Shown piece by piece: positions 56,825-64,000 of a stretch of DNA of 64,000 nucleotides. A program made the position numbers and the translations under genes. Under the pieces are notes generated by a model. The model did not search any database, was not told where the DNA came from, and saw only the letters and a program-made list of their open reading frames with translations. Origin of the DNA: Streptococcus oralis ATCC 35037 (GTDB taxonomy: Bacteria > Bacillota > Bacilli > Lactobacillales > Streptococcaceae); the NCBI RefSeq assembly GCF_900637025.1, contig NZ_LR134336.1:574001-638000 (forward strand). Reading direction: 5' to 3'. Each line of letters starts with the position of its first letter. The first letter of the stretch is position 1.

Positions 56825-57181
56825 ATGTTAGAATTTATCGAATACCCAAAATGTTCAACTTGTAAGAAAGCAAAAAATGAACTAGACCAACTCGGTGTGA
56901 ACTATAAAGCTGTCCACATCGTAGAAGAAACACCAAGTGAAGACGTGATTTTGGACTGGTTGGAAACTTCCGGTTTTGAAGTGAAACAATTTTTCAATAC
57001 TAGCGGGATCAAATACCGCGAACTGGGCCTAAAAGATAAGGTCGGAAGTTTGTCAAAACAAGAAGCAGCCAAGCTTCTAGCCAGTGATGGTATGTTATTG
57101 AAACGTCCAATTTTGGTGGAGAATGGTGCTGTTAAACAAATTGGCTATAGAAAAACCTATGAGGACTTAGGTTTGAGATAG
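56825..57181 (+). CDS. ArsC/Spx/MgsR family thioredoxin-fold protein
   Basis: A 118-residue thioredoxin-like protein. A redox pair CSTC at Cys10 and Cys13 (YPKCSTCKKAKNEL) and the RPILV loop (LKRPILVENGAV) place it in the ArsC/Spx family. Streptococci carry several such proteins; without the Spx RNA polymerase contact residues being checked, I cannot say whether it is a regulator or a reductase. It follows ogt after 12 nt. A weak hairpin (GAGATA / TATCTC) follows near 57176. Confidence 0.82.
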   Translation: MLEFIEYPKCSTCKKAKNELDQLGVNYKAVHIVEETPSEDVILDWLETSGFEVKQFFNTSGIKYRELGLKDKVGSLSKQEAAKLLASDGMLLKRPILVENGAVKQIGYRKTYEDLGLR

Positions 57182-57282
57182 TTTTTATTTATCTCCTTGA
57201 TAGGTAAAATATATAGCCTCCCTGTTTTAAAGTGTGATAAACTAGAAGGTAGACAAAGTCTGAGCAGCCCGTAGCAAATAAT

Positions 57283-57310
57283 TTGCTTGCGAGCAGAAGT
57301 ATGATAGAAT
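57283..57310 (+). promoter_or_regulatory. Promoter of second amino acid ABC operon
   Basis: -35 TTGCTT (57283-57288), 16-bp spacer, -10 TAGAAT (57305-57310). TATGAT at 57300 is an alternative -10. Confidence 0.45.
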
Positions 57311-57337
57311 GAATCATTATCAGGAGAGGATGTTTTT

Positions 57338-58138
57338 ATGACTGTTACAACATTTTTAGCATCAGATTGGTACCAAAGTTTGATGCAACTCATTCCGGAT
57401 GGTAAGCTCTTTAGTTTGCGTTCGGTCTTTGATGGAATTCCAAGGATTGTCCAACAACTGCCTACAACCTTGATGTTGACGCTTGGAGGTGCACTCTTTG
57501 GTTTGCTACTTGCCCTGATTTTTGCCATTGTAAAGATCAATCGTGTTAAGATTCTATATCCCTTGCAGGCCTTTTTCGTCAGTTTCTTAAAAGGTACCCC
57601 AATCCTAGTTCAACTTATGTTGACCTACTACGGAATTCCTTTAGCACTGAAAGCTATCAACCAACAATGGGGAACTGGTCTCAATATCAATGCGATTCCA
57701 GCGGCACTTTTTGCGATTGTGGCCTTTGCTTTTAATGAGGCAGCTTATGCAAGTGAAACGATTCGTGCAGCCATCCTTTCTGTTAATCCAGGTGAAATTG
57801 AGGCGGCACGCAGTTTGGGTATGACTCGTGTTCAAGTTTACCGTCGCGTGATTATTCCAAATGCAGCGGTGGTAGCGACACCGACTTTGATTAACTCTCT
57901 TATCGGTTTGACCAAGGGAACTTCTCTAGCCTTTAGTGCAGGTGTTGTGGAAGTCTTTGCTCAGGCTCAAATTTTGGGTGGAGCCGATTATCGCTATTTT
58001 GAGCGTTTCATCTCCGTAGCCCTTGTTTATTGGGTGGTCAATATCGGAATTGAGAGCCTCGGTCGCTTTATCGAGAAGAAAATGGCTATTTCAGCACCGG
58101 ATACAGTGTCTACAGATGTGAAAGGAGACCTTCGTTAA
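57338..58138 (+). CDS. Amino acid ABC transporter permease
   Basis: A 266-residue polar amino acid permease with about five membrane helices and the ATPase-docking loop EIEAARSLGMTRVQVYRRVI. Residues 1-50 form an unusually long N-terminal lead before the first helix. The substrate is unknown; similarity to cystine-type permeases (TcyB-like) is a weak impression only. It overlaps the ATPase start by one base (TAATG). No binding protein is adjacent. Confidence 0.88.
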   Translation: MTVTTFLASDWYQSLMQLIPDGKLFSLRSVFDGIPRIVQQLPTTLMLTLGGALFGLLLALIFAIVKINRVKILYPLQAFFVSFLKGTPILVQLMLTYYGIPLALKAINQQWGTGLNINAIPAALFAIVAFAFNEAAYASETIRAAILSVNPGEIEAARSLGMTRVQVYRRVIIPNAAVVATPTLINSLIGLTKGTSLAFSAGVVEVFAQAQILGGADYRYFERFISVALVYWVVNIGIESLGRFIEKKMAISAPDTVSTDVKGDLR

Positions 58139-58881
58139 TGATTAAGATTTCGAATTTAAGCAAATCCTTTTCAGGACAGACTGTCTTGGATCATCTGAAC
58201 TTGGATATCCAAAAAGGTGAGGTAGTGGCTTTGATTGGTTCATCTGGAGCTGGGAAATCAACCTTTCTTCGTAGTTTGAACTACCTTGAAACTCCAGATA
58301 GTGGAACGATTCAGATTGACAATTTTAAAGTTGATTTTTCTCAGATTAGCCAAGAAGAAATCCTAACCCTTCGTCGCAAGTTGTCCATGGTTTTCCAACA
58401 GTTTAATTTGTTTGAACGCCGAACTGCTCTTGACAATGTCAAGGAAGGTTTGGTTGTCGTTAAAAAATTATCGGACGAGGAAGCAACAAAAATCGCTAAG
58501 GAAGAGTTGGCCAAGGTTGGTCTTTCTGACCGTGAAAACCATTATCCTCGCCACTTATCAGGTGGACAGAAGCAACGGGTTGCCCTCGCGCGTGCGCTTG
58601 CTATGAAACCAGATGTCTTGCTCTTGGACGAACCAACGTCGGCACTGGACCCAGAGTTGGTCGGTGAAGTAGAAAAGTCTATTGCAGACGCTGCCAAGTC
58701 AGGTCAGACCATGATTTTGGTCAGTCACGATATGTCTTTTGTAGCCCAAGTGGCAGACAAGGTTCTATTCCTAGATAAAGGGAAAATCATCGAGTCTGGT
58801 ACACCGGATGAAATCATCAATCATCCGAAAGAAGAACGAACAAAAGAATTCTTCGCTAGTTACAAACGGACTTATATTTGA
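58138..58881 (+). CDS. Amino acid ABC transporter ATP-binding protein
   Basis: A 247-residue ATPase partner. Walker A is GSSGAGKST, the Q-loop is [13 protein letters not shown], the signature is LSGGQKQR, Walker B is [14 protein letters not shown] and the switch His is in LVSHDMSFV. It is a paralogue of the ATPase at 17523. Its end overlaps the -10 (TATAAT 58883-58888) of the next small gene. Confidence 0.92.
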   Translation: MIKISNLSKSFSGQTVLDHLNLDIQKGEVVALIGSSGAGKSTFLRSLNYLETPDSGTIQIDNFKVDFSQISQEEILTLRRKLSMVFQQFNLFERRTALDNVKEGLVVVKKLSDEEATKIAKEELAKVGLSDRENHYPRHLSGGQKQRVALARALAMKPDVLLLDEPTSALDPELVGEVEKSIADAAKSGQTMILVSHDMSFVAQVADKVLFLDKGKIIESGTPDEIINHPKEERTKEFFASYKRTYI

Positions 58882-58897
58882 TATAATAGAAAAAGGG

Positions 58898-58933
58898 AAA
58901 CTCAGTTAGTTGGACTAGCTGAGTTTACTCTTT
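58898..58933 (+). terminator. Hairpin between ABC operon and DUF4059 gene
   Basis: AAACTCAGTTAG pairs with CTAGCTGAGTTT (one G-U) around TTGGA. The tail is only moderately T-rich (ACTCTTT), so termination may be partial. Confidence 0.6.
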
Positions 58934-58958
58934 AAAAAAGATAGAAACGAGAGAGATC

Positions 58959-59183
58959 ATGCTACTGCATTTATTTTCTTTATATTTCGAGAGTTTGATC
59001 TTAACGACCATCCTTGTCGTGATTTTTCTGGGGATTTGGATTGGATTGAGAGCTATGTCTGGTGTGGACAAGACAGCCAAGGCTCGCCAAGCCCATCTCT
59101 ATGATATGATTATGATTGGAGTTTTGGTCATTCCGGTGTTATCCTTTGCCGTCATGAGTTTGCTCTTGGTTTTCAAGGCATAA
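58959..59183 (+). CDS. DUF4059 family small membrane protein
   Basis: A 74-residue protein with two predicted membrane helices (about residues 8-30 and 50-72) joined by a short charged loop (GVDKTAKARQAHLYD). It matches DUF4059, a small family known from streptococci. The function is unknown. SD GAGAGAG precedes the ATG. As I recall, the position before trxB is conserved in pneumococcus. Confidence 0.75.
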   Translation: MLLHLFSLYFESLILTTILVVIFLGIWIGLRAMSGVDKTAKARQAHLYDMIMIGVLVIPVLSFAVMSLLLVFKA

Positions 59184-59248
59184 TCCTTGCGTGACTAGCA
59201 AGAATGAGTTAGAATAAAGATAGTTACAACAAGAAAGAAGGAATCGAA

Positions 59249-60160
59249 ATGTACGATACGATTATTGTCGGTGCTGGACCTGCGGGAATGACTGCTGCCT
59301 TATATGCTGCTCGAAGCAATCTGAAAGTGGCTTTGATTGAAGGTGGTCTGCCAGGAGGGCAAATGAATAACACATCTGATATTGAAAACTATCCAGGTTA
59401 TGCCAATATCAGTGGACCTGAATTGGCTGAAAAGATGTTTGAACCACTTGAAAACCTTGGAGTGGAGCATCTTTATGGCTATGTTGAAAATATTGAAGAC
59501 CATGGTGACTATAAGAAGGTAATCACTGATGATCAAGTTTACGAAACCCGTACTGTCATTGTAGCAACTGGGTCAAAACACCGTCTTTTGGGTGTTCCTG
59601 GAGAAGAAGAACTGAACAGTCGAGGTGTTTCTTACTGTGCAGTCTGTGATGGAGCTTTCTTCCGTGACCAAGACTTGCTCGTAGTCGGTGGTGGAGATTC
59701 AGCGGTAGAAGAAGCTCTCTTCTTGACTCGCTTTGCCAAGACTGTTACCATTGTTCACCGTCGTGACCAACTTCGTGCCCAAAAGGTTTTGCAAGACCGT
59801 GCTTTTGCAAATGAGAAAGTCAACTTTATCTGGGATTCTGTCGTCAAGGAAATCAAAGGTGAAAATCGAGTAGAATCTGTAATTTTTGAAAATGTAAAAA
59901 CGGGTCAAGTGACAGAGCAAGCCTTCGGTGGTGTCTTTATCTATGTCGGTTTGGATCCTGTTAGCGATTTTGTTAAAGAATTGAACATTCAAGACCAGGC
60001 AGGCTGGATTGTGACAGATAATCACATGAAAACTGCCGTTGACGGTATCTTTGCAGTTGGAGATGTTCGCCAAAAAGATCTTCGCCAAGTGACAACAGCA
60101 GTTGGAGATGGAGCCATCGCTGGTCAAGAAGCCTACAAGTTTATCACCGAACATAGTTAA
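59249..60160 (+). CDS. trxB: Thioredoxin reductase
   Basis: A 303-residue low-molecular-weight thioredoxin reductase that passes electrons from NADPH through FAD to thioredoxin. The FAD site is VGAGPAGMTAALYAA, the redox pair is CAVC (VSYCAVCDGAFF), the NADPH site is VVGGGDSAVEEA and the second FAD motif is GIFAVGDVRQK. It is complete. SD GAAGGAATC lies upstream. It is monocistronic, with a strong terminator shared with rlmB. Confidence 0.95.
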   Translation: MYDTIIVGAGPAGMTAALYAARSNLKVALIEGGLPGGQMNNTSDIENYPGYANISGPELAEKMFEPLENLGVEHLYGYVENIEDHGDYKKVITDDQVYETRTVIVATGSKHRLLGVPGEEELNSRGVSYCAVCDGAFFRDQDLLVVGGGDSAVEEALFLTRFAKTVTIVHRRDQLRAQKVLQDRAFANEKVNFIWDSVVKEIKGENRVESVIFENVKTGQVTEQAFGGVFIYVGLDPVSDFVKELNIQDQAGWIVTDNHMKTAVDGIFAVGDVRQKDLRQVTTAVGDGAIAGQEAYKFITEHS

Positions 60161-60161
60161 G

Positions 60162-60198
60162 AAAAAAGTTTCCAATCAAGTGATTGGAAACTTTTTTT
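60162..60198. terminator. Bidirectional terminator between trxB and rlmB
   Basis: Perfect stem of 17 bp built on AAGTTTCCAATCA / TGATTGGAAACTT with an AG loop, A and T runs on both flanks. Confidence 0.95.
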
Positions 60199-60925
60199 AT
60201 AGTCGGTTTCGGAAAACTTCGTACATGAGAATGGCTGCAGCCACACTTGCATTGAGACTTTGAACATGTCCATTCATGGGAATGGTAATCATCTCATCGA
60301 CCTGTTTTTTGATGTTACTCGAGATGCCTTTTCCTTCATTTCCGATGATGAGGGCGATTTTCCCTTTTGTATTCCACTTGTGGCAAGGAGTACCGTTCAT
60401 ATCCGTTCCAAAGGTCCAGAAGCCTTCAGCCTTGAGTTTGTCTAGGGTTTGACTGAGGTTGGTAACTCGCGCAATCGGTACATGCTCAATAGCACCTGTG
60501 GCCGTTTTGGCAACGACAGGAGTCACTCCGACAGCACGGTGCTTGGGAATGATGACACCTGAAACATTGGTCGCATCAGCAGTCCTTAAGATAGAGCCTA
60601 AGTTGTGAGGGTCAGTTAGACCATCCAGAATCAACAGAAGTGGATTTTCTTCTTGGCGTGTTTTTGCAAGGATGTGATCCAGCTCGCTATAGGCAAATTC
60701 GGACACTCGTAGAACAAAACCTTGGTGAACAGCGCCTTCGGTCATCTCAGACAGGGATTTTTTTGAAGTCCAAGAAATGGATACCTTCTTTTCTGTAGCC
60801 AGTTCCTTGACTTTTTCAACATTCTTACCTCGAAGATCTTCTTGGAGGTAAAGTTTATTTCCAGTGTTTGCAAGGAGGGCTTCTGTAACGGCGTGGACGC
60901 CATAGACAATATCATTTGTTTTCAT
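60197..60925 (-). CDS. rlmB: TrmH-family 23S rRNA (guanosine 2'-O) methyltransferase
   Basis: A 242-residue SPOUT methyltransferase. Residues 1-75 are the L30e-like substrate-binding domain (IVYGVHAVTEALL). The catalytic domain has the TrmH motifs LDGLTDPHNLGSILRTAD, IIGNEGKGIS and MNGHVQSLNASVAAAILMYE. The best guess is G2251 methylation of 23S rRNA, by similarity to RlmB. I chose ATG 60925 (MKTNDIVYG). The -10 box TATAAT lies just 6 nt upstream of this ATG, so the message is probably leaderless. Confidence 0.88.
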   Translation of the reverse strand: MKTNDIVYGVHAVTEALLANTGNKLYLQEDLRGKNVEKVKELATEKKVSISWTSKKSLSEMTEGAVHQGFVLRVSEFAYSELDHILAKTRQEENPLLLILDGLTDPHNLGSILRTADATNVSGVIIPKHRAVGVTPVVAKTATGAIEHVPIARVTNLSQTLDKLKAEGFWTFGTDMNGTPCHKWNTKGKIALIIGNEGKGISSNIKKQVDEMITIPMNGHVQSLNASVAAAILMYEVFRNRL

Positions 60926-60931
60926 GCCTCT

Positions 60932-60937
60932 ATTATA
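60932..60937 (-). promoter_or_regulatory. rlmB -10 promoter, 6 nt before the start codon
   Basis: Minus strand TGTTATAAT, an extended -10 (TATAAT 60937-60932), then AGAGGC and the ATG. The start site falls on the start codon. Confidence 0.55.
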
Positions 60938-60940
60938 ACA

Positions 60941-60966
60941 CAAAACCCCGTCTTGCAACGGGATTT
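60941..60966 (-). terminator. Terminator after def (minus strand)
   Basis: Read on the minus strand, CCCGT / ACGGG with a TGCAAG loop is followed by GTTTTG. It overlaps the rlmB promoter region. Confidence 0.7.
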
Positions 60967-60969
60967 TCT

Positions 60970-61581
60970 TTATTCCAGAATCAGTAAACCATCTTTAACA
61001 GCAAATGGATCTTTCTCATTGATACGATCGTAAAACATGATTCCGTTTAGATGATCAATTTCATGTTGGACAACGATAGAGTTGTAGCCTTTGAGCTTGA
61101 TACGGTGTTTTTCTCCGTCCTTGTCAAAGTAGTCAACAGTAACGCGAGCATGGCGGACTACATAGCCAGGTACGTTTCGGTCAACAGACAGGCAACCTTC
61201 TCCTTCGCCAAGAGCAGCGTCCTGAACAGAGTGAGAGACAATTTTTGGATTGTACATAACAGCTTGCAAGTCGTAGGCTTCCTGTGGAGTTTCACCTTCT
61301 TCCACAATATTTGGGACCAAGACGGCAATAATGCGTTTTGAAATATCGAGTTGGGGAGCAGCCAGCCCAACACCACCGCGGAGCCCCATTTTCTCAGCCA
61401 TAACAGGATCTTGGGAATGTTTGAGGAATTGCATCATCTTTTCGCCAAGGATGATTTCCTGGTCAGACAGTGGGAAAGTAACTTCCTCAGCAACTGCGCG
61501 AAGAGTTGGATTCCCCTCGCGGATAATATCGTTCATATCAATTAAGTGAGCAGCTTTTGTAATACGTTCTATTGCAGACAT
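60970..61581 (-). CDS. def: Peptide deformylase
   Basis: A 203-residue metalloenzyme that removes the formyl group from nascent proteins. The three motifs are intact: [19 protein letters not shown] and QHEIDHLNG (two His and one Cys bind the metal). This is the long Gram-positive type II form. ATG 61581 (MSAIERITK) has AAAGGAG upstream; twelve upstream in-frame codons are unlikely. The -10 TATCAT is at 61611-61606 on the minus strand. Confidence 0.96.
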   Translation of the reverse strand: MSAIERITKAAHLIDMNDIIREGNPTLRAVAEEVTFPLSDQEIILGEKMMQFLKHSQDPVMAEKMGLRGGVGLAAPQLDISKRIIAVLVPNIVEEGETPQEAYDLQAVMYNPKIVSHSVQDAALGEGEGCLSVDRNVPGYVVRHARVTVDYFDKDGEKHRIKLKGYNSIVVQHEIDHLNGIMFYDRINEKDPFAVKDGLLILE

Positions 61582-61690
61582 TTTCTCTCCTTTCATTACC
61601 TCTACATGATAACACAAAATAGGCGAGAAAGAAAGTCGCAGAAGTTCCTAAAAAATAATATAATAAACGGTATTCCTCTTTTGTCTGTGG

Positions 61691-61696
61691 TATAAT
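61691..61696 (+). promoter_or_regulatory. -10 promoter element of CapA-like gene
   Basis: CTGTGGTATAAT, an extended -10 with TATAAT at 61691-61696. A 40-nt leader follows, ending in GGCAAGGGGGAA. Confidence 0.55.
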
Positions 61697-61736
61697 AAAA
61701 GAAAAGACTTGCACCAAAAGGCAAGGGGGAATAAAG

Positions 61737-63056
61737 ATGGAAAAGCGACAAGATAGACGGTCTCAGGGCTCTCTTTATGGAGTGTGGAGAACTAGTGTGG
61801 ATTTCTTTCGGAATTATAAATCCTGGACCAATGCCCAGTTTATTATTGTGTTATTGCTTGCAGTTGCCTTATCCATGGGGGGGAACTTATTAGTTCGAGC
61901 AGTACAAGGTAGTAAGGGAACGAGTCCTAGTAATCAAACTCTTGATTCTGCAAGTACTTCCAGTCAATCCAAGGAAAATCAGTCTGGTGAAACGACGGCA
62001 CGTATCATGGCAAATGGTGACCTTCTCTACCATATCCCCATCTACCGAACAGCTCTTAAAGAAGATGGAACCTATGATTTCCATGAAAATTTTGAGTATG
62101 TAAAACCTTGGCTCAAGCAAGCGGATTTAGTAATTGGTGACTTTGAAGGAACGGTGAACAAGGACCACTATTTGGCAGGTTATCCTCTCTTTAATGCACC
62201 AGGGGAAGTCATGGATGCAATCAAGGATGCAGGCTACCAAGTTCTAGACTTGGCTCATAATCACATTTTGGATTCTCAAATTGAGGGAGTGGTTTCAACA
62301 GCTCAAGCTATTGAAAAGGCAGGAATGACACCCATCGGAGTCTACACACATGAATCCCGTGACCAAGCCCCTATAGTCATCAAGGAAGTCAATGGTATCA
62401 AGGTAGCTCTCCTGGCCTATTCCTACGGTTTTAATGGCATTGAGCAGTATATCTCTCAAGAGGACTATAATCGCTATCTTTCTGATTTGAATGAAGATAA
62501 GATGAAGGCAGAAATCGAGCGTGCTGAGAAGGAGGCGGATATTACTGTCATCATGCCTCAGATGGGAATTGAGTACCAGCTAGAACCAACGGAAGAACAG
62601 AAAACACTGTACCACAAGATGATTGACTGGGGAGCTGATATTATCTTTGGAGGGCATCCTCACGTCGTTGAACCTGCTGAAACAGTTGAAAAAGATGGTG
62701 ACAAAAAACTGATCATCTACTCCATGGGAAATTTCCTCTCAAACCAGCGCATTGAAACCATGCAAGATGAGGAAAATGCCAAGTGGACGGAGCGCGGTGT
62801 TCTCATGGATGTGACCATTAAGAAAAAAGATGGCAAGACTAGGATTGAAACGGCCAAAGCGCATCCTACTTGGGTCAATCGAACACCCAAAGGGACTTAC
62901 TCTCCAGAAGGTTATCCGCTCTTCCTCTATCAGACCTATATCCTAGAGGACTTCATCGAGGGAGGCAGTCACCGTGACAAGTTGGACGAGGCGACCAAGG
63001 AACGAATTGACACGGCCTATAAAGAAATGAATGAACATGTAGGGTTGAAGTGGTAG
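61737..63056 (+). CDS. CapA-family (poly-gamma-glutamate/capsule-like) metallophosphatase-fold protein
   Basis: A 439-residue membrane-anchored protein. One N-terminal helix (about residues 38-57) follows a basic cytoplasmic segment; a Ser/Thr/Gln linker to about 85 leads to an extracellular CapA domain (IMANGDLLYH, VIGDFEGTVN, DLAHNHILDS, GGHPHVVEPAE, IYSMGNFLSN). The His/Asp/Asn pattern fits a calcineurin-like metal site. CapA proteins take part in poly-gamma-glutamate export in bacilli, but no pgs genes are near, so that role is not implied here. A wall or surface polymer function is possible. Confidence 0.82.
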   Translation: MEKRQDRRSQGSLYGVWRTSVDFFRNYKSWTNAQFIIVLLLAVALSMGGNLLVRAVQGSKGTSPSNQTLDSASTSSQSKENQSGETTARIMANGDLLYHIPIYRTALKEDGTYDFHENFEYVKPWLKQADLVIGDFEGTVNKDHYLAGYPLFNAPGEVMDAIKDAGYQVLDLAHNHILDSQIEGVVSTAQAIEKAGMTPIGVYTHESRDQAPIVIKEVNGIKVALLAYSYGFNGIEQYISQEDYNRYLSDLNEDKMKAEIERAEKEADITVIMPQMGIEYQLEPTEEQKTLYHKMIDWGADIIFGGHPHVVEPAETVEKDGDKKLIIYSMGNFLSNQRIETMQDEENAKWTERGVLMDVTIKKKDGKTRIETAKAHPTWVNRTPKGTYSPEGYPLFLYQTYILEDFIEGGSHRDKLDEATKERIDTAYKEMNEHVGLKW

Positions 63057-63079
63057 GTACTCGCCCTAAAGGAGATATG

Positions 63080-63907
63080 ATGACGATTAAATTAATTGCA
63101 ACAGACATGGATGGAACCTTGCTAGACCCGAGGGGGCAGCTAGATCTGCCCCGCTTGGAAAGGATTTTAGATCAGCTGGATCAAAGGAATATCCGTTTTG
63201 TCATTGCGACCGGGAATGAAGTTCACCGTATGAGGCAATTACTAGAACACTTGGCGAGTAGAGTGATCTTGGTTGTTGCTAACGGTGCTCGGATATTTGA
63301 GTATGATACATTACTTCAGGCCCAGACTTGGGATGATGCTATGGTTGACAAGGCTCTCCTTCATTTTAAAGGGAGAGAGTGCCGAGATCAGTTTGTCGTA
63401 ACAGGTATGAAGGGTGGTTTTGTCAAGAAAGGGACTGTTTTTACAGACCTAGAAAAATTTATGACACCAGAGATGATTGAAAAGTTCTATCAACGAATGA
63501 ATTTTGTGGAAGACTTGCAAGCTGACCTCTTCGGTGGAGTGTTAAAGATGAGCATGGTTGTTGGTGAAGAACGTTCTAGTTCAGTTTTGCAGGAAATTAA
63601 TGATTTATTTGATGGTCGTGTAAGAGCTGTTTCTAGCGGTTATGGCTGTATTGATATCCTGCAGGCTGGGGTTCACAAGGCTTGGGGATTGGAAGAATTA
63701 CTCAAGCGCTGGAATTTGACATCGGAACAGATCATGGCTTTTGGTGATAGCGAAAATGATGTTGAGATGTTGGAGATGGCTGGAATTGCCTATGCTATGG
63801 AAAATGCTGATGAAGAGGCCAAGGCAGTTGCAACAGCCCTAGCTCCAGCTAACAGCCAAGGGGGCGTTTATCAGATTCTAGAAAAGTGGTTAGAGAAAGA
63901 GGGATAG
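63080..63907 (+). CDS. Cof-type HAD-IIB phosphatase
   Basis: A 275-residue HAD phosphatase: motif I ATDMDGTLLD, motif II FVIATGNEV, motif IV GDSENDVEML, and a large IIB cap from about residue 85 to 200. The substrate is unknown; relatives act on sugar phosphates or flavin nucleotides. ATG 63080 (MTIKLIATD) is favoured by GGAG 5 nt away; ATG 63077 is too close to the SD. It begins 23 nt after the CapA-like gene. Confidence 0.88.
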   Translation: MTIKLIATDMDGTLLDPRGQLDLPRLERILDQLDQRNIRFVIATGNEVHRMRQLLEHLASRVILVVANGARIFEYDTLLQAQTWDDAMVDKALLHFKGRECRDQFVVTGMKGGFVKKGTVFTDLEKFMTPEMIEKFYQRMNFVEDLQADLFGGVLKMSMVVGEERSSSVLQEINDLFDGRVRAVSSGYGCIDILQAGVHKAWGLEELLKRWNLTSEQIMAFGDSENDVEMLEMAGIAYAMENADEEAKAVATALAPANSQGGVYQILEKWLEKEG

Positions 63908-63908
63908 G

Positions 63909-64000
63909 GTGGCAGTACAGTTATTAGAGAATTGGCTCTTAAAGGAGCAGGCAAAGATTCAAACCAAGTATCGTGAATTGAATCAAGTATCTGTTCTAGA
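63909..64000 (+). CDS. SGNH/GDSL hydrolase (PAF-acetylhydrolase-like), 3' end outside window
   Basis: Only 30 codons are visible, from GTG 63909: VAVQLLENWLLKEQAKIQTK and onward. This N-terminus closely resembles that of the pneumococcal protein annotated as platelet-activating-factor acetylhydrolase-like, whose catalytic GDS motif would lie just past the window. The start follows the HAD stop by one base, so the two genes are coupled. The GTG start has GAGGGA upstream. The identification rests on memory of that homologue. Confidence 0.6.
   Translation, partial: MAVQLLENWLLKEQAKIQTKYRELNQVSVL

Noticed and set aside
61737..63056. Poly-gamma-glutamate capsule synthesis locus
   Set aside because: Only a CapA-like protein is present; no pgsB, pgsC or pgsE homologues are adjacent.

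Overview
The window is low-GC Firmicute DNA from a mitis-group oral Streptococcus, most likely Streptococcus oralis. Three things point there. The 1575-residue glucosyltransferase next to an rgg-type regulator matches what I remember of S. oralis GtfR. There is a BOX repeat of the pneumococcal type. Long blocks follow the gene order I recall from S. pneumoniae (ftsEX, ptsG, metK; clpE to folD; dinG, rodA, gyrB, ezrA; pgdA to def). No search was run, so species and synteny statements rest on memory.

Layout. 1-11.3 kb: end of an AcuB-like CBS/ACT gene, prfB with its programmed +1 frameshift, ftsE-ftsX, the glucose PTS transporter ptsG, a phosphodiesterase-fold protein, a DEAD-box helicase, a VWA/LPXTG surface protein, and metK behind an SMK-box SAM riboswitch. 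11.3-21.3 kb: DUF1827 and Nudix proteins (minus strand), a WYL regulator with a GyrI-like gene, clpE with a CtsR box, DUF1797, an amino-acid ABC transporter, a TfoX-like protein, folD, a HAD phosphatase and nnrD. 21.3-25.8 kb: a gene remnant at a synteny junction, then dinG, rodA and a DJ-1/PfpI protein. 26-32 kb: rgg-gtfR, an accessory island followed by a fragment of an ISL3-type transposase. 32.3-39 kb: HAD-gyrB, ezrA, pgdA (frameshifted at an A7 run) and an aldo/keto reductase. 39.3-43.9 kb: a large subtilisin-like surface protease that has lost its sortase anchor. 43.9-48.3 kb: a glycine T-box, a GFA-family gene, glyQ, glyS and DUF896, with two odd palindromic insertions. 48.3-51.5 kb: a minus-strand flavin operon (apbE, two FMN-reductase-family proteins), divergent from nox. 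53-64 kb: pdxST, hemolysin III-like and DUF1836, GNAT-ogt-spx-like, a second amino-acid ABC transporter, DUF4059, trxB, rlmB, def, a CapA-like protein, a Cof-type HAD, and the start of an SGNH/PAF-acetylhydrolase-like gene.

How the genes fit together. Most of the window is housekeeping: translation (prfB, glyQS, def, rlmB), cell wall and division (ftsEX, rodA, ezrA, pgdA), redox (nox, trxB, flavin operon) and cofactors (metK, folD, pdxST, nnrD). The accessory part faces outward: soluble or adherent glucan synthesis (gtfR), a VWA adhesin candidate and a giant protease. RNA-level control is rich: a programmed frameshift, an SMK riboswitch, a T-box, and several promoters whose -10 box sits 5-7 nt before the start codon, which predicts leaderless mRNAs.

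The observations I consider most worth checking are: (1) tandem ApbE-type flavinylation motifs at the C-terminus of a cytosolic oxidoreductase encoded beside apbE; (2) the A7 frameshift at the very start of pgdA, on a transcript predicted to be leaderless; (3) the surface protease ending in HP-stop-TG, a decayed LPXTG motif; (4) a duplicated glyQ start flanking a structured insertion of about 140 bp.
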